Shown: positions 26,316-35,983 of the stretch, one piece after another | Position numbering within the stretch: position 1 is the stretch's first letter | How the letters are laid out: each line of letters starts with the position of its first letter | DNA from: Leptotrichia sp. oral taxon 221 | GTDB taxonomy: Bacteria > Fusobacteriota > Fusobacteriia > Fusobacteriales > Leptotrichiaceae | NCBI RefSeq assembly: GCF_018128245.1 | Contig: NZ_CP072378.1 | Span: 496,001-560,000, forward strand | DNA length: 64,000 bases | Direction: 5' to 3' | The notes under the pieces: generated by a model | Databases searched by the model: none | What the model was told of the DNA's origin: nothing | Seen by the model: only the letters and a program-made list of their open reading frames with translations | Program-made: the position numbers and the translations under genes

Positions 26316-27980
26316 ATGGCAAAAAAAATAAATTCAAAAATGAAATCAAAGAAAAATTTTAAAACAAGTTCCAGTTTTACGCTTTTGTCGATTATAATTG
26401 GAATTATAGGGGCAGTTATCGTATCATCTAGTTCATTTTATACAGTATTAAAATTTGGTGCGTTGCCGTGGGCGTCAGTAATGGTAGCATTAATTTCAAC
26501 TTCAACATTAGTTTTTTTTAAAAAAGTCAATGGTAGAGAGGTTAGTATTGTTCATACGATTATGAGTGCTGGAGCAATGGTAGCTGGTGGAGTTGCTTTT
26601 ACAATGCCAGGATATTTAATTTTAGGTGGAAAACTTGAGAATATCGATAGAATGCAACTTTGGGTAACGGTTTTGTTTGGTTCGATTTTAGGTTGTATTT
26701 TTTCATTTATTTTTAAACAGAAATTATTGGAAAATGAAGAGCTTGAATTTCCAATTGGAGAGGCAACATTTAATGTTATAAATTCAGGTGAGAATAGTGA
26801 AAATATGACTTATGTTGGATTTGGAGCGTTGTTAAGTACGGTTATTGCGATTTTGCGAGATTTTAGTTTTATGCGTGGTAAAAAAACGATTTTACCGACA
26901 ATATATTCATTTAAAAAGGGATTTTTAAATTTTTATGTATCGCCATTATTATTAGGAATTGGCTATATTTTAGGAATTGCAAAAACATTCGCGTGGTTTT
27001 TAGGTGGAGCATTAATCTATTTTGTTTTTCAACCATTTGCTTTAATAAAAAAATTTGAAAATTTTGATATTATGAAAAATAATTTTGGAATGGGAATTAT
27101 TGTTGGTTTTGGAATTGCAGTAATTGTGAAATTATTTTTTTCAAAATATGAGGAGGAGTATAGAAAATCTTCAAATTTATTTTGGAAAATAGCTATTTTT
27201 GCTGGGATTGGGATATTTGGAATTAGCTGGATTTACAAGCTGCCAGTTTTCTTGTCGTTTATAGTTGTGATAATTTGTATTTTATGTATTATAATTTCAG
27301 GATATACTGTTGGTAAAACAGGATTGAATTTTCTAGAAATTTATGCAGTAATAACAATTTTAACAATTACTTTTTTTAATAAATTGTTAAATGGAATTCG
27401 AATGGAAAATGCAGTTTTTTCAACTAGAATAACAACATTAATGACTTTTTGTTTAGCGTGTTTTGTCGCAGTTGCTTGTGGTTTATGTGGAAATATTTTA
27501 AATAATTTAAAATTGGGAAGCCAAACAAAAATAGCACCTTCAAAACAGTTTTTTGGAGAATTAATAGGAGCAGCAATAGGTTCATTTGTAGTAACAAATT
27601 TATTTTTCATTTTATTTGATGTTTACAAAAATATTGGACCACATAATAATGCGGATTTAATGGCGTTACAAGCCTCTTTTATAACTTCATTTATTGATGG
27701 AATTCCATTTATTCAAATTTTTTGGTTAGGAGCTTTGATAGGTTTTGTTTTATACTTTTTTAATGTATCAGCTTTAACTTTCGGAATTGGAATATACGTT
27801 CCATTTTATATGACTTTAACAGTATTCTTAGGTGGAATTTTAAATTTTGTAGCTTCAAGAGTTTCCTCAAAATTTTCTGAAAAATGTTTATTAGTTTCTA
27901 ATGGATTAATGATTGGAGAGGCGATAGTAGGTGTTGGAATTTCGTTAATTACTTATTATTTTGTGCTATTTCAAAAATGA
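26316..27980 (+). CDS. OPT-family oligopeptide or metal-chelate transporter
   Basis: A very hydrophobic 554-residue protein with about fourteen spans. An early LPWASVMVAL segment and GEATFNVINSGE in the first third resemble the prokaryotic OPT family, as does the repeated GxxxG packing. OPT proteins import peptides or siderophore-like chelates by proton coupling; this substrate cannot be told. The ATG at 26316 follows AAGGAG; a TTG directly before it is less likely. Confidence 0.8.
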   Translation: MAKKINSKMKSKKNFKTSSSFTLLSIIIGIIGAVIVSSSSFYTVLKFGALPWASVMVALISTSTLVFFKKVNGREVSIVHTIMSAGAMVAGGVAFTMPGYLILGGKLENIDRMQLWVTVLFGSILGCIFSFIFKQKLLENEELEFPIGEATFNVINSGENSENMTYVGFGALLSTVIAILRDFSFMRGKKTILPTIYSFKKGFLNFYVSPLLLGIGYILGIAKTFAWFLGGALIYFVFQPFALIKKFENFDIMKNNFGMGIIVGFGIAVIVKLFFSKYEEEYRKSSNLFWKIAIFAGIGIFGISWIYKLPVFLSFIVVIICILCIIISGYTVGKTGLNFLEIYAVITILTITFFNKLLNGIRMENAVFSTRITTLMTFCLACFVAVACGLCGNILNNLKLGSQTKIAPSKQFFGELIGAAIGSFVVTNLFFILFDVYKNIGPHNNADLMALQASFITSFIDGIPFIQIFWLGALIGFVLYFFNVSALTFGIGIYVPFYMTLTVFLGGILNFVASRVSSKFSEKCLLVSNGLMIGEAIVGVGISLITYYFVLFQK

Positions 27981-28124
27981 TACAGCGGTAAATATTTTTA
28001 GTAATAGAGTACTTAATAACTTTCTATTGAAATATCAAAAATTAATGATAAAAAACTGAGAATTATTTTGAAAAATATTAACTGAAAATAAAAATTTAAA
28101 AATCAAAAAAAGAAGGAGGTTGTA

Positions 28125-28898
28125 ATGGAAAATAAATTTAATAACAATGTGTCGTGTGATGTTTTTATTGGAAAAGGTGCTGGAGCGAGTATAAAAGAGA
28201 GTTTTAAAAATGCTAAAAAATCAGTTACTATAATTTCTCCATTTTTAAGTGGAAATATGACTGCACAAGAAATCATTAAATTATTAGATAAAAATGTAAA
28301 AGTGAGCATTGTGACGAAAGATCATTTTCGTATTTATCCACTTTTAAAAGAAGTTATTTCCAAAAATCCGAAATTTTCTTCACTCGGAAGTTATCGTTCA
28401 AATGTTTCAAAATTGTTTTTAACATTTATTTTCGCTACAATCACTTTATTATTAATAAATATTTTATTATCTTTTGAATTTAATTTTTCGTTTATAAAAA
28501 ATATTACAATAAATTCTCAAATATTTTTAGTAGTGTTTTTGATTATCATAAATATTTTTTTATTGAAAAAAACTAGTGAAATAGATTTTGAATACTCAAT
28601 AAGAAAAAATTTAAACTTACATATTTTAAAAAAAGGATATCCACTACATAGTAAAATTTATATTATCGACAATAAAATCGCTTATTTAGGCTCATTAAAT
28701 TGTACAGATTCAGGTTTTAGATACAATCACGAAACGAGAATAAAAACAAAAGATAAGAAATTTATTTCAGATCTGAATAAACTTTACAAAGAATTTTTAG
28801 AATTACCAGCAATTCCCTTAAAAACACTACAAAAAAATATAAAAACATTTTCTAAAAAAGATGGTTTTGATGATGAATCATATACATTTTATGAATAA
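28125..28898 (+). CDS. Membrane protein with one phospholipase-D-like HKD motif
   Basis: 257 residues. A PLD-fold half begins DVFIGKGAGASIKESF. Two membrane spans lie at about 97-117 and 131-149. The catalytic motif HSKIYIIDNKIAYLGSLN gives H175, K177 and D182. Only one HKD is present, so it would have to work as a dimer, as bacterial Nuc does. Substrate (DNA or lipid) is unknown. It starts after AAGGAGG and has its own short transcript. Confidence 0.7.
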   Translation: MENKFNNNVSCDVFIGKGAGASIKESFKNAKKSVTIISPFLSGNMTAQEIIKLLDKNVKVSIVTKDHFRIYPLLKEVISKNPKFSSLGSYRSNVSKLFLTFIFATITLLLINILLSFEFNFSFIKNITINSQIFLVVFLIIINIFLLKKTSEIDFEYSIRKNLNLHILKKGYPLHSKIYIIDNKIAYLGSLNCTDSGFRYNHETRIKTKDKKFISDLNKLYKEFLELPAIPLKTLQKNIKTFSKKDGFDDESYTFYE

Positions 28899-29089
28899 TG
28901 AGGTTTTATTTTATCAAAATTAGTGTAATAAAATTCTATAAAGGTTTATATTTTAATAAAATTTAGAAAAAATTTTATAGATAGAGATAGTTCTAGAAAT
29001 TTTTAAATAGAAAAAATAAATTAAATATATAATTAAATATATCTTTTTTATCATAAATAATAATTATATCTCCTATTAAAACCTTATAT

Positions 29090-29118
29090 TTTACAAATGT
29101 ATAAAAGTGAGGTATACT
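29090..29118 (+). promoter_or_regulatory. Promoter of the trp operon
   Basis: TTTACA at 29090-29095, a 17-nt spacer and TATACT at 29113-29118. The leader peptide starts 44 nt further on, and trpE about 365 nt on. Confidence 0.65.
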
Positions 29119-29161
29119 CTTTTTGTAAAGAAAAAGAAATTAAAAATGGAGAGTGATTATA

Positions 29162-29257
29162 ATGAAAAAAGCGACTTGGTTATGGTGGGAAGCATATAAA
29201 CAATTTAATATTTTTTTCACCAGCAATTTAGAATTTAGTTATAGTTATTCTATATAA
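29162..29257 (+). CDS. trpL: trp operon leader peptide
   Basis: A 31-codon frame, MKKATWLWWEAYKQFNIFFT..., preceded by GGAGAG. Three of the first nine codons are Trp, in a WLWW cluster, which is what attenuation by tryptophan starvation requires. It lies between the promoter and the terminator hairpin upstream of trpE. It is too short for routine gene calling. Confidence 0.85.
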   Translation: MKKATWLWWEAYKQFNIFFTSNLEFSYSYSI

Positions 29258-29288
29258 AATTAGATAAATAATAATTGATAGATTGTAT

Positions 29289-29363
29289 GAAGCATTGGTG
29301 AGTTATCAATGCTTTTCTCGATTAAATTCTCTGTTACTTGGCGAAAGTGATAGAGGATTTTTT
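29289..29363 (+). promoter_or_regulatory. trp attenuator: antiterminator-type and terminator hairpins
   Basis: Hairpin 1 pairs 29289-29297 with 29307-29315 (GAAGCATTG with CAATGCTTT). Hairpin 2 pairs 29329-29339 with 29345-29355 (11 bp, two G-T pairs) and is followed by GATTTTTT, a standard intrinsic terminator. The sequence GGGAAGCAT at 29187-29195, over the tandem Trp codons, could pair with ATGCTTTTC at 29309-29317 and compete with hairpin 1. Which pairing acts as antiterminator cannot be decided without folding. Confidence 0.75.
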
Positions 29364-29483
29364 GTTTTAAAAGAAAATAAAAAATTATGTTATAATATTT
29401 ATAAGTACAAATATAAATATAAAATTATAGAAACAGAATTAAATAGAAATAAAAAATTAGAAAGAAAATCAGGAGGAAATTAT

Positions 29484-30761
29484 ATGTTACTAAAAGACCC
29501 TATTTACTACTATTCTCGTATAAGAGAGCATTACAAAAATTCGTATTTGGCAGAAGATACTCTTCAAGTGATAATTGGAATTGATTGTGAGTATGTCGAT
29601 TCTTACGAACATAATTACAAATCTTTGGAGCAATTTTATAAATCGCAGAAGTCGATTGCACCATTTGCAGGGCTTTTTGGGACTTTTGCGTATGAAACGA
29701 TACATTATTTTGAGAAAATTGATGAGATTGAAAAATCACAATTTAAATTTCCTGCATTTTTATTTGCTAATGCGAAGGCTTACTTGCATTATTCCAAGAT
29801 TAGCAAGGAATATTCATTTTATGGGGATAAAGAAAAATATTATTCGATTTTGAAGGATGAAGTTGAGAAAATAGAAAAAAATGATAATAAAGATACTTAT
29901 TATACGATAAAAACAGATTTAGATAAGGAAAAAGAACATTTTTATAAAATTGTTGAGAAGGCGAAGGAGTATATAAAATCTGGGGATATATTTCAAGTTG
30001 TTTTGAGTGAGCAGTTGAAATTGGAAACTAATATGGATTCGTTGGAATTTTATAAATATTTGTCTGAAGCGAATCCATCGCCATATATGTTCCATTTTCC
30101 GACAAAATATGGAGATGTTGTAGGGTCTAGTCCTGAAATATTAGTTGATGTCTTTTCTGATACAATCTACATTGCACCAATTGCAGGAACACGACCCCGT
30201 GGGAAAGATGCAAATGAAGATGAATTTTTGGCAAACGATTTGTTGAATGATCCGAAAGAATGCTCTGAACACAGAATGTTAGTTGATTTAGCAAGAAATG
30301 ATGTTGGAAAATTTTCAGAAAAGGGTACAGTTATTGTGAAAAACTTGATGCACATTAAGCATTATCAACATGTTATGCACATTGTTTCTGAGGTTTTTGG
30401 GAAGAAACGTTCGGATGTAACGATTTTTGATATTTTATCATCAGCATTTCCTGCTGGGACTTTGAGTGGTTCGCCAAAAATTCGTGCGATGGAGATTATT
30501 GCAGAATTAGAAGAATTTAAGAGAAATGTTTATGGTGGCGGAATTGGATTTATTAGATTTAATGGAGATTTGCAAATAGCGATTGTTATTAGAACGGCAT
30601 TTTTTGAGGCAAAAGAAGATGGCTCTGACGCACAAAAGGTATTCATTCAATCAGGTGCTGGAATTGTTTACGATTCTGTGAAGGAGAGAGAGTATAATGA
30701 AATTTGTCATAAGAGAGCTTCTGTAGTGGGAGTTTTTGAGAGAAATGCTAAGAAATTGTAA
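29484..30761 (+). CDS. trpE: Anthranilate synthase component I
   Basis: Converts chorismate to anthranilate with ammonia from TrpG. 425 residues. Catalytic-region motifs are DIFQVVLSEQL, NPSPYMFHFP, GSSPEILV, APIAGTRPRGKDA, LVDLARNDVGK, SAFPAGTLSGSPKIRAME and the C-terminal QSGAGIVYDS. The usual N-terminal LLES feedback-site motif is not obvious; NSYLAED occupies that place. The ATG at 29484 has AGGAGG. An upstream in-frame start at 29283 would read through the terminator hairpin and is rejected. Confidence 0.95.
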   Translation: MLLKDPIYYYSRIREHYKNSYLAEDTLQVIIGIDCEYVDSYEHNYKSLEQFYKSQKSIAPFAGLFGTFAYETIHYFEKIDEIEKSQFKFPAFLFANAKAYLHYSKISKEYSFYGDKEKYYSILKDEVEKIEKNDNKDTYYTIKTDLDKEKEHFYKIVEKAKEYIKSGDIFQVVLSEQLKLETNMDSLEFYKYLSEANPSPYMFHFPTKYGDVVGSSPEILVDVFSDTIYIAPIAGTRPRGKDANEDEFLANDLLNDPKECSEHRMLVDLARNDVGKFSEKGTVIVKNLMHIKHYQHVMHIVSEVFGKKRSDVTIFDILSSAFPAGTLSGSPKIRAMEIIAELEEFKRNVYGGGIGFIRFNGDLQIAIVIRTAFFEAKEDGSDAQKVFIQSGAGIVYDSVKEREYNEICHKRASVVGVFERNAKKL

Positions 30762-30891
30762 TTCATTAAAGGTATTTAAGAGAAAATTGGTTTATTCATT
30801 TGAAAAAATCTAAAATATTAGATTTGAATTTATAAAAAAGATGAAATTTATAAATAGAAAATTTATTTATGGAAGTAGATAGGAGAAAAAT

Positions 30892-32505
30892 ATGATTTTA
30901 TTGATAGATAATTATGATTCGTTTGTATTTAATGTGGAACAATATTTGAAGGAAATGACTGATGAGCAAGTGAAAACAGTTCGTAATGATAAAATTACTT
31001 TGGAAGAAATAAAAAAATTGAATCCGAGTAAAATTATTTTGTCACCAGGACCGAAACATCCAAAAGATAGCGGAATTTGTTTGGAGATATTGAAAAATAT
31101 TGATGATACGCCTATTTTGGGTATTTGTTTGGGACATCAGGCGATTGGATATGCGTTTGGTGGAGAGATAAAACAGTTGGAGGTTCCTTTACATGGGAAA
31201 ACTTCTGAAATTATTGTGAATAAGGAAGATTCATTGTTGTTTAAAGAATTGCCGAAAAAATTTAGTGTGATGCGTTATCATTCGCTTTATGTTAATGAGG
31301 ATAATTTACCAGAAGAATTAGAGGTTAGTGCAAAGTCAGATGATGGAATAATTATGGCTTTAGAACATAAAACAAAGGATATTTATGGAATTCAATTTCA
31401 TCCAGAGTCGTTTTTTACAGAATATGGTAAAAAAATAATTAAGAATTTTGTGGTATCGACTAATAAGAAAACGGTTGAAAATAAAGAGAAGGAGAAAAAC
31501 GAAAATTTGAAAAAATATTTAAAAAAATTGCAAGATAATATTGCGTTGACTGATGGTGATTTTAAGGAAATTTGTGCGATTATTGATAGTAAAAACTATA
31601 ATATTATTCAGCTCGGAGCGTTATTAGTTTTAATTTCAGAAAAAAGTCTTTATCCAGAGTCGCTTACGGCTTTTGTAAAAAATATTTTGGCTTATAGTAC
31701 GACGTTTGAGGATGAGTCGGATATGATAGATGTTTGTGGGACTGGTGGAGATGGATTTAAGACAATAAATATTTCTACGGCTGTTGCGTTTATTTTGGGA
31801 GCGATGGGAGTAACTGTTGCAAAACACGGAAATCGTGCGGTTTCAAGTAAGAGTGGAAGTAGTGATGTTTTAGATAAATTGGGAGTTCCTTTGGAAAAAT
31901 CATTGTTGGCTCAATTAGATAAACTTGAGAAAAAACATTTGGCATTTTTCCATGCACCGTTTTTTCATAAATTAGTTGGAGAAGTTAGAGAAGTTCGTCA
32001 GCAACTTGGAATAAGAACTGTTTTCAATGTTTTAGGACCTTTGTTACATCCTAATAAAAAATTAAAATATCAATTAGTTGGACTTTATCATGAACCTGTT
32101 CACAGATTGTATGCTGAAACATTGCAATTATTGGGAAGAGAGCATGCGTTGGTTGTGCGTGGAAATGATGGACTTGATGAAATTACAATTTGCGACGATA
32201 CAAAAATTATCGAAGTAAAAGGAGATCAAATTTTTGAATATACAATTTCTCCTGAGAGTTTCGGATTTAAAAGAGCTTTTCATTCTGAAATCGAAGGTGG
32301 AACGGCAGAAGAAAATGCTGAAATTTTAAAGAGAATATTAAAAGGTGAAGAAAAATCTGCAAAATTTGATATAGTTGTGTTAAATGCGATGTTTGGGCTT
32401 TATACTGCGAATGTAGTGGACCATCCTGCGAAGGCAAAGGAAATGATTTTGGAAGCGATTGAGAGTGGGAAAGTTTATGAATTTTATGAAAACTATGTGA
32501 AATAA
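30892..32505 (+). CDS. trpGD: Fused anthranilate synthase glutaminase and anthranilate phosphoribosyltransferase
   Basis: 537 residues joining two trp enzymes. The amidotransferase (about 1-190) has nucleophile C79 in ILGICLGHQAIGYAFGG and the His-Glu pair in FHPESFF. After a charged linker rich in Lys/Asn (about 192-210) the transferase domain starts, with DVCGTGGDGFKT, AKHGNRAVSSKSGS and DVLDKLG motifs. The same fusion occurs in E. coli (TrpD) and other groups. It sits 130 bp after trpE. Confidence 0.95.
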   Translation: MILLIDNYDSFVFNVEQYLKEMTDEQVKTVRNDKITLEEIKKLNPSKIILSPGPKHPKDSGICLEILKNIDDTPILGICLGHQAIGYAFGGEIKQLEVPLHGKTSEIIVNKEDSLLFKELPKKFSVMRYHSLYVNEDNLPEELEVSAKSDDGIIMALEHKTKDIYGIQFHPESFFTEYGKKIIKNFVVSTNKKTVENKEKEKNENLKKYLKKLQDNIALTDGDFKEICAIIDSKNYNIIQLGALLVLISEKSLYPESLTAFVKNILAYSTTFEDESDMIDVCGTGGDGFKTINISTAVAFILGAMGVTVAKHGNRAVSSKSGSSDVLDKLGVPLEKSLLAQLDKLEKKHLAFFHAPFFHKLVGEVREVRQQLGIRTVFNVLGPLLHPNKKLKYQLVGLYHEPVHRLYAETLQLLGREHALVVRGNDGLDEITICDDTKIIEVKGDQIFEYTISPESFGFKRAFHSEIEGGTAEENAEILKRILKGEEKSAKFDIVVLNAMFGLYTANVVDHPAKAKEMILEAIESGKVYEFYENYVK

Positions 32506-32526
32506 TTTTTTGGAAGTGGAATTTAG

Positions 32527-32862
32527 ATGATGTTAAAAACTTTGTATAAAGAAAAATGTTTGAGGTATTTTATAGCGCCTGACATAATATTACTTTTATT
32601 AGTTACAATTTTTTTCTACCCTATGTTAGAATTTTTATATTTTTTTGTTATTGGAAATATTCCTTTAATTTATATTTTGTTTAAAATAATAGTAATGTAT
32701 TTAAGTTCAAAAAAATTAAAAGAAATAAATAAAGTTGAAGATGAAGAAAAAAGAAAAAAATCTAAAAATAAATTAAAATTAGTAATTTTTTTAGTAAATT
32801 TAATAATGTTTAGTATGTATGTCAGTTTAGTAAAAAATGAAATTTTCATACCAAATATTTAA
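32527..32862 (+). CDS. Unknown small membrane protein in the trp operon
   Basis: 111 residues. Three hydrophobic segments (about 14-36, 38-58 and 83-102) with a basic, charged loop of KVEDEEKRKKSKNK between the last two. It begins 21 bp after trpGD and ends 16 bp before trpC, and codes on the same strand. It is not one of the known trp enzymes and I recognise no family. Codon use is like its neighbours. It could be a transporter accessory or an insertion that was kept. Confidence 0.6.
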   Translation: MMLKTLYKEKCLRYFIAPDIILLLLVTIFFYPMLEFLYFFVIGNIPLIYILFKIIVMYLSSKKLKEINKVEDEEKRKKSKNKLKLVIFLVNLIMFSMYVSLVKNEIFIPNI

Positions 32863-32878
32863 AAACAAAAGGAGAAAT

Positions 32879-33604
32879 ATGGATATTTTAGAAAAAATAA
32901 AAATAAAAAGAGATATACAGCTTAAAGAAGAATTAAAATCTTTTAAGCAGCCGTCGTTGAAAGAGGCATTGAAACAGGATGGAGTACGGATTATTGGAGA
33001 AATTAAAAGGGCTTCTCCATCGAAGGGAAAAATTGCGAAAGATGATTTTGATTTATTAAAACAGGCACAAAGTTATGTGGATAAAGGGGTTGCGGCTTTT
33101 TCGATATTGACAGAAAAGGAATATTTTAAAGGGGAGAATGATTTTATAAAAATTATAAGAGAGAAATTTCCAGAAATGCCGATTTTGAGGAAGGATTTTA
33201 TTTATATTCCGTTTCAGGTGGCTCATGCTAAGTTTTTGGGGGCTTCGGCGATACTTCTTATTGTGAGAATGTTGGATGACAAGACTTTGTGTGAGTTGCA
33301 TAAATTGGCACATGATTTGGAGCTTGATGTTTTGGTTGAGGTTCATGATGAGATTGAACTTGAGAGAGCGTTAAAAATACCTAATTTAGAAATTTTGGGA
33401 GTTAATAATAGAAATTTGAATACTTTTGAGGTAGATATTAAGACTACAAAGAAACTAATGGATAAAATTCCAGATGAAATGAAGGATAAACTCGTGCTTG
33501 TTGGCGAAAGTGGATTTCTTACGAAAGAGGATTTGGAGTATGCAAAAAGTATTGGGGTTGATGGTCTTTTGATTGGGGAAGCGCTTATGAGAGGTCTTCT
33601 TTAG
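32879..33604 (+). CDS. trpC: Indole-3-glycerol-phosphate synthase
   Basis: 241-residue TIM barrel. Catalytic stretches are GEIKRASPSKG, ILRKDFIYIPFQV, EVHDEIELERA, GVNNRNLNTFEVD and VGESGF. The ATG at 32879 follows AAGGAG; a start at 32837 would overlap the upstream gene. It is separate from trpF, unlike in E. coli. Confidence 0.96.
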   Translation: MDILEKIKIKRDIQLKEELKSFKQPSLKEALKQDGVRIIGEIKRASPSKGKIAKDDFDLLKQAQSYVDKGVAAFSILTEKEYFKGENDFIKIIREKFPEMPILRKDFIYIPFQVAHAKFLGASAILLIVRMLDDKTLCELHKLAHDLELDVLVEVHDEIELERALKIPNLEILGVNNRNLNTFEVDIKTTKKLMDKIPDEMKDKLVLVGESGFLTKEDLEYAKSIGVDGLLIGEALMRGLL

Positions 33605-33689
33605 GAAGTTATAATTTTGATAAAAAGTGGAAATTATTAAAAGTGAAAAATTGTATATTAATAAATTTAAATTTTTAGAGAGGAAAAAG

Positions 33690-34343
33690 TTGGAAGGAAA
33701 AGTTATTAAATTAAAGGTTTGTGGGATTCGTTCGATTGAGGAAATAGAAGAGTTGAAAAGTTTGGATATTGACTATTTTGGATGTATTTTTGCGAAAAGT
33801 CCGAGACAGGTAAGTGTGGAGTTGGCTAGGGAAATTACTGAGATTGCTCATAAGGCTGGGAAAAAAACAGTTGGAGTTTTTGTGAATGAGAGTGTTGAAA
33901 ATATTTTAGAAATTGTTGCGAAAACTGGTATTGATTGTGTTCAATTGCATGGGAGCGAAACGCCTGAATATTGTTTGGAATTATCTAAAAAATTTGATAA
34001 AATGAATAGTGATAGAAAAATTAACATTTGGAAAGTTTTTTTAGTGAATGATGAATTTCCAAATATTGAGGATTATTTAGGATATATTGAGTATCCGTTA
34101 TTCGATGCGAAAGGTGAAAATAGAGGTGGAAATGGAATTACATTTGATTGGAATATTTTGAAAGACTTGAAAGGTCAAAAATTTATTCTTGCTGGTGGAC
34201 TTTCTAAAGAGAATATTGCTAATGCATTGGAATATTCTCCGACAATTTTGGATGTGAATAGTAGAGTTGAGGTTGAAGATAGGAAGAATAAGGGGTTAGT
34301 AGAGGAAATTATAAATTTGATAGGTGGAGATATTTTTGAATAA
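33690..34343 (+). CDS. trpF: Phosphoribosylanthranilate isomerase
   Basis: TIM barrel of about 217 residues. KVCGIRSIEE holds the catalytic cysteine. FAKSPRQVS, VGVFVNE, VQLHGSE, the Asp-containing LFDAKGENRGGNG and LAGGLSKENI follow in order. The start is uncertain: TTG at 33690 has GAGAGG at the right distance. A GTG at 33627 gives a 21-residue N-terminal extension with a weaker site. Confidence 0.93.
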   Translation: MEGKVIKLKVCGIRSIEEIEELKSLDIDYFGCIFAKSPRQVSVELAREITEIAHKAGKKTVGVFVNESVENILEIVAKTGIDCVQLHGSETPEYCLELSKKFDKMNSDRKINIWKVFLVNDEFPNIEDYLGYIEYPLFDAKGENRGGNGITFDWNILKDLKGQKFILAGGLSKENIANALEYSPTILDVNSRVEVEDRKNKGLVEEIINLIGGDIFE

Positions 34344-34716
34344 AGAAGAGAAAAATTTGGTGGAAGAGGTTTTAATGTTATTTTCACGATATGAAAAGAG
34401 AGCATTGAGAGCGTTTTTTAGATCGGCTGAAAATGAGAAAATTGACGTTTCTGAAATTGATGAGAAATTTGAGAAAATAGCTGAGAAAAGTCGAAGAAAA
34501 AAAGGATTATTGAATGATATTAAAAATCTTTATGTAAAACAATTTAGATTTTTGAAGAAAATTTTAAAATTGGACGCTAAGGAAAAGGAAATTTATAGAA
34601 GAGAGAGATTAAGATTGATTTTAAAAATTGAGAATTTGAGAGGTTTGAGAAAGCTTGACGAAAATACAAGTGAAATTTTCAATATGTTGGAATTTTATTT
34701 GGAAATGGAAAATTAA
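34336..34716 (+). CDS. Unknown charged helical protein in the trp operon
   Basis: About 126 residues, rich in Lys, Glu and Arg, with predicted long helices and coiled-coil character (for example EIYRRERLRLILKIENLRG). The TTG start at 34336, with GGTGGAG before it, overlaps the end of trpF by 8 bp; GTG at 34324 is the alternative. It precedes trpB by 73 bp. No trp enzyme function or named family is recognised. It could bind RNA or another protein, but this is a guess. Confidence 0.6.
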   Translation: MNKEEKNLVEEVLMLFSRYEKRALRAFFRSAENEKIDVSEIDEKFEKIAEKSRRKKGLLNDIKNLYVKQFRFLKKILKLDAKEKEIYRRERLRLILKIENLRGLRKLDENTSEIFNMLEFYLEMEN

Positions 34717-34789
34717 TTTTGATTTATTTAATAATTTTGGAAGAAACTTGCTAGAAAGATAAAAGTTAGAAAAACAGAAGGAGATAAAT

Positions 34790-35983
34790 ATGGAAAATAA
34801 AAAATCTTATTTCGGAGAATTTGGAGGGCAATATGTTCCCGAAACTGTGATGACTGCGTTATTTGAGTTGGAAAAGGCGTATGAAGAATTGGAAGATGAT
34901 AAGGAATTTCATGAGAATTTTGAGTACTTGTTGAAAAATTATGTTGGGAGAGAGACACCGCTTTATTATGCAAAAAATTTGAGCGATCATTATAATCAGG
35001 ATATTTACTTGAAAAGAGAGGATTTGAACCATACTGGAGCACATAAAATTAATAATGCGTTGGGACAAGTTTTACTTGCGAAAAAAATGGGGAAAAAGAA
35101 AGTTATCGCTGAAACTGGGGCTGGACAACATGGGGTTGCGACTGCTACAGCTGCGGCACTTCTTGGGCTTGAATGCGATGTTTATATGGGAGCAGTTGAC
35201 ATTGAAAGACAAAAATTGAATGTGTTTAGAATGGAGCTTTTGGGAGCGAAAGTTGTTTCGGTTGAAGATGGGCTTAAAACGTTGAAAGAGGCGACTACTG
35301 CGGCAATTCAGGCTTGGGTTGCAGAAATTGAAACTGTATTTTATGTGATTGGTTCTGTTGTTGGACCACATCCTTATCCTACGATTGTTAGGGATTTTCA
35401 GTCGATTATTGGAAAAGAGGCTAGACATCAAATTGAAGATTTAGGGAAACATGCTGATCATGTTATTGCTTGTGTTGGTGGTGGAAGTAATGCGATTGGG
35501 ATTTTTAGTGGATTTTTAGATGATGAAACTACGAAATTGTATGGTGTTGAAGCTGGAGGTCTTGGAATTGATACGGATATGCATGCGGCTACATTAACGC
35601 TTGGTAGTGAAGGTATTATTCATGGAATGAAAACTTATGTGTTGCAAAATAAATATGGACAAATTTTACCAGTTCACTCAATTTCGGCTGGACTTGATTA
35701 TCCAGGGATTGGGCCTGAACATTCATATTTGCATGATATAAATAGAGCGATTTATGCACCAATTACAGATGATGAGGCGATGCAAGCATTGATCCTTGTT
35801 ACGAGAAAAGAGGGAATCATTCCAGCTATTGAAAGTGCGCATGCTTTGGCGTATTTAGAAAAATTGTGTCCGACACTTTCAAAAGATAAGAGGGAAACAA
35901 TAATTGTAAATGTTTCTGGACGTGGAGACAAAGATATGCACACAGTATTTTCAGTATTGAAGGGAGAAAATGTTCATGAATAG
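34790..35983 (+). CDS. trpB: Tryptophan synthase beta chain
   Basis: 397 residues. PLP lysine in [14 protein letters not shown], the phosphate-binding loop [10 protein letters not shown], and the conserved [10 protein letters not shown] near the C-terminus. This is the common TrpB1 type, which works with TrpA. It has AAGGAG before the ATG. Confidence 0.97.
   Translation: MENKKSYFGEFGGQYVPETVMTALFELEKAYEELEDDKEFHENFEYLLKNYVGRETPLYYAKNLSDHYNQDIYLKREDLNHTGAHKINNALGQVLLAKKMGKKKVIAETGAGQHGVATATAAALLGLECDVYMGAVDIERQKLNVFRMELLGAKVVSVEDGLKTLKEATTAAIQAWVAEIETVFYVIGSVVGPHPYPTIVRDFQSIIGKEARHQIEDLGKHADHVIACVGGGSNAIGIFSGFLDDETTKLYGVEAGGLGIDTDMHAATLTLGSEGIIHGMKTYVLQNKYGQILPVHSISAGLDYPGIGPEHSYLHDINRAIYAPITDDEAMQALILVTRKEGIIPAIESAHALAYLEKLCPTLSKDKRETIIVNVSGRGDKDMHTVFSVLKGENVHE

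Noticed and set aside
29283-29483. N-terminal extension of trpE
   Set aside because: It would be read through the attenuator terminator; AGGAGG plus ATG at 29484 is far better.
28899-29483. T-box riboswitch or TRAP-type regulation of trp
   Set aside because: No AGGGTGGNACCGCG box and no series of (G/U)AG repeats was seen; a Trp-rich leader peptide explains the region.
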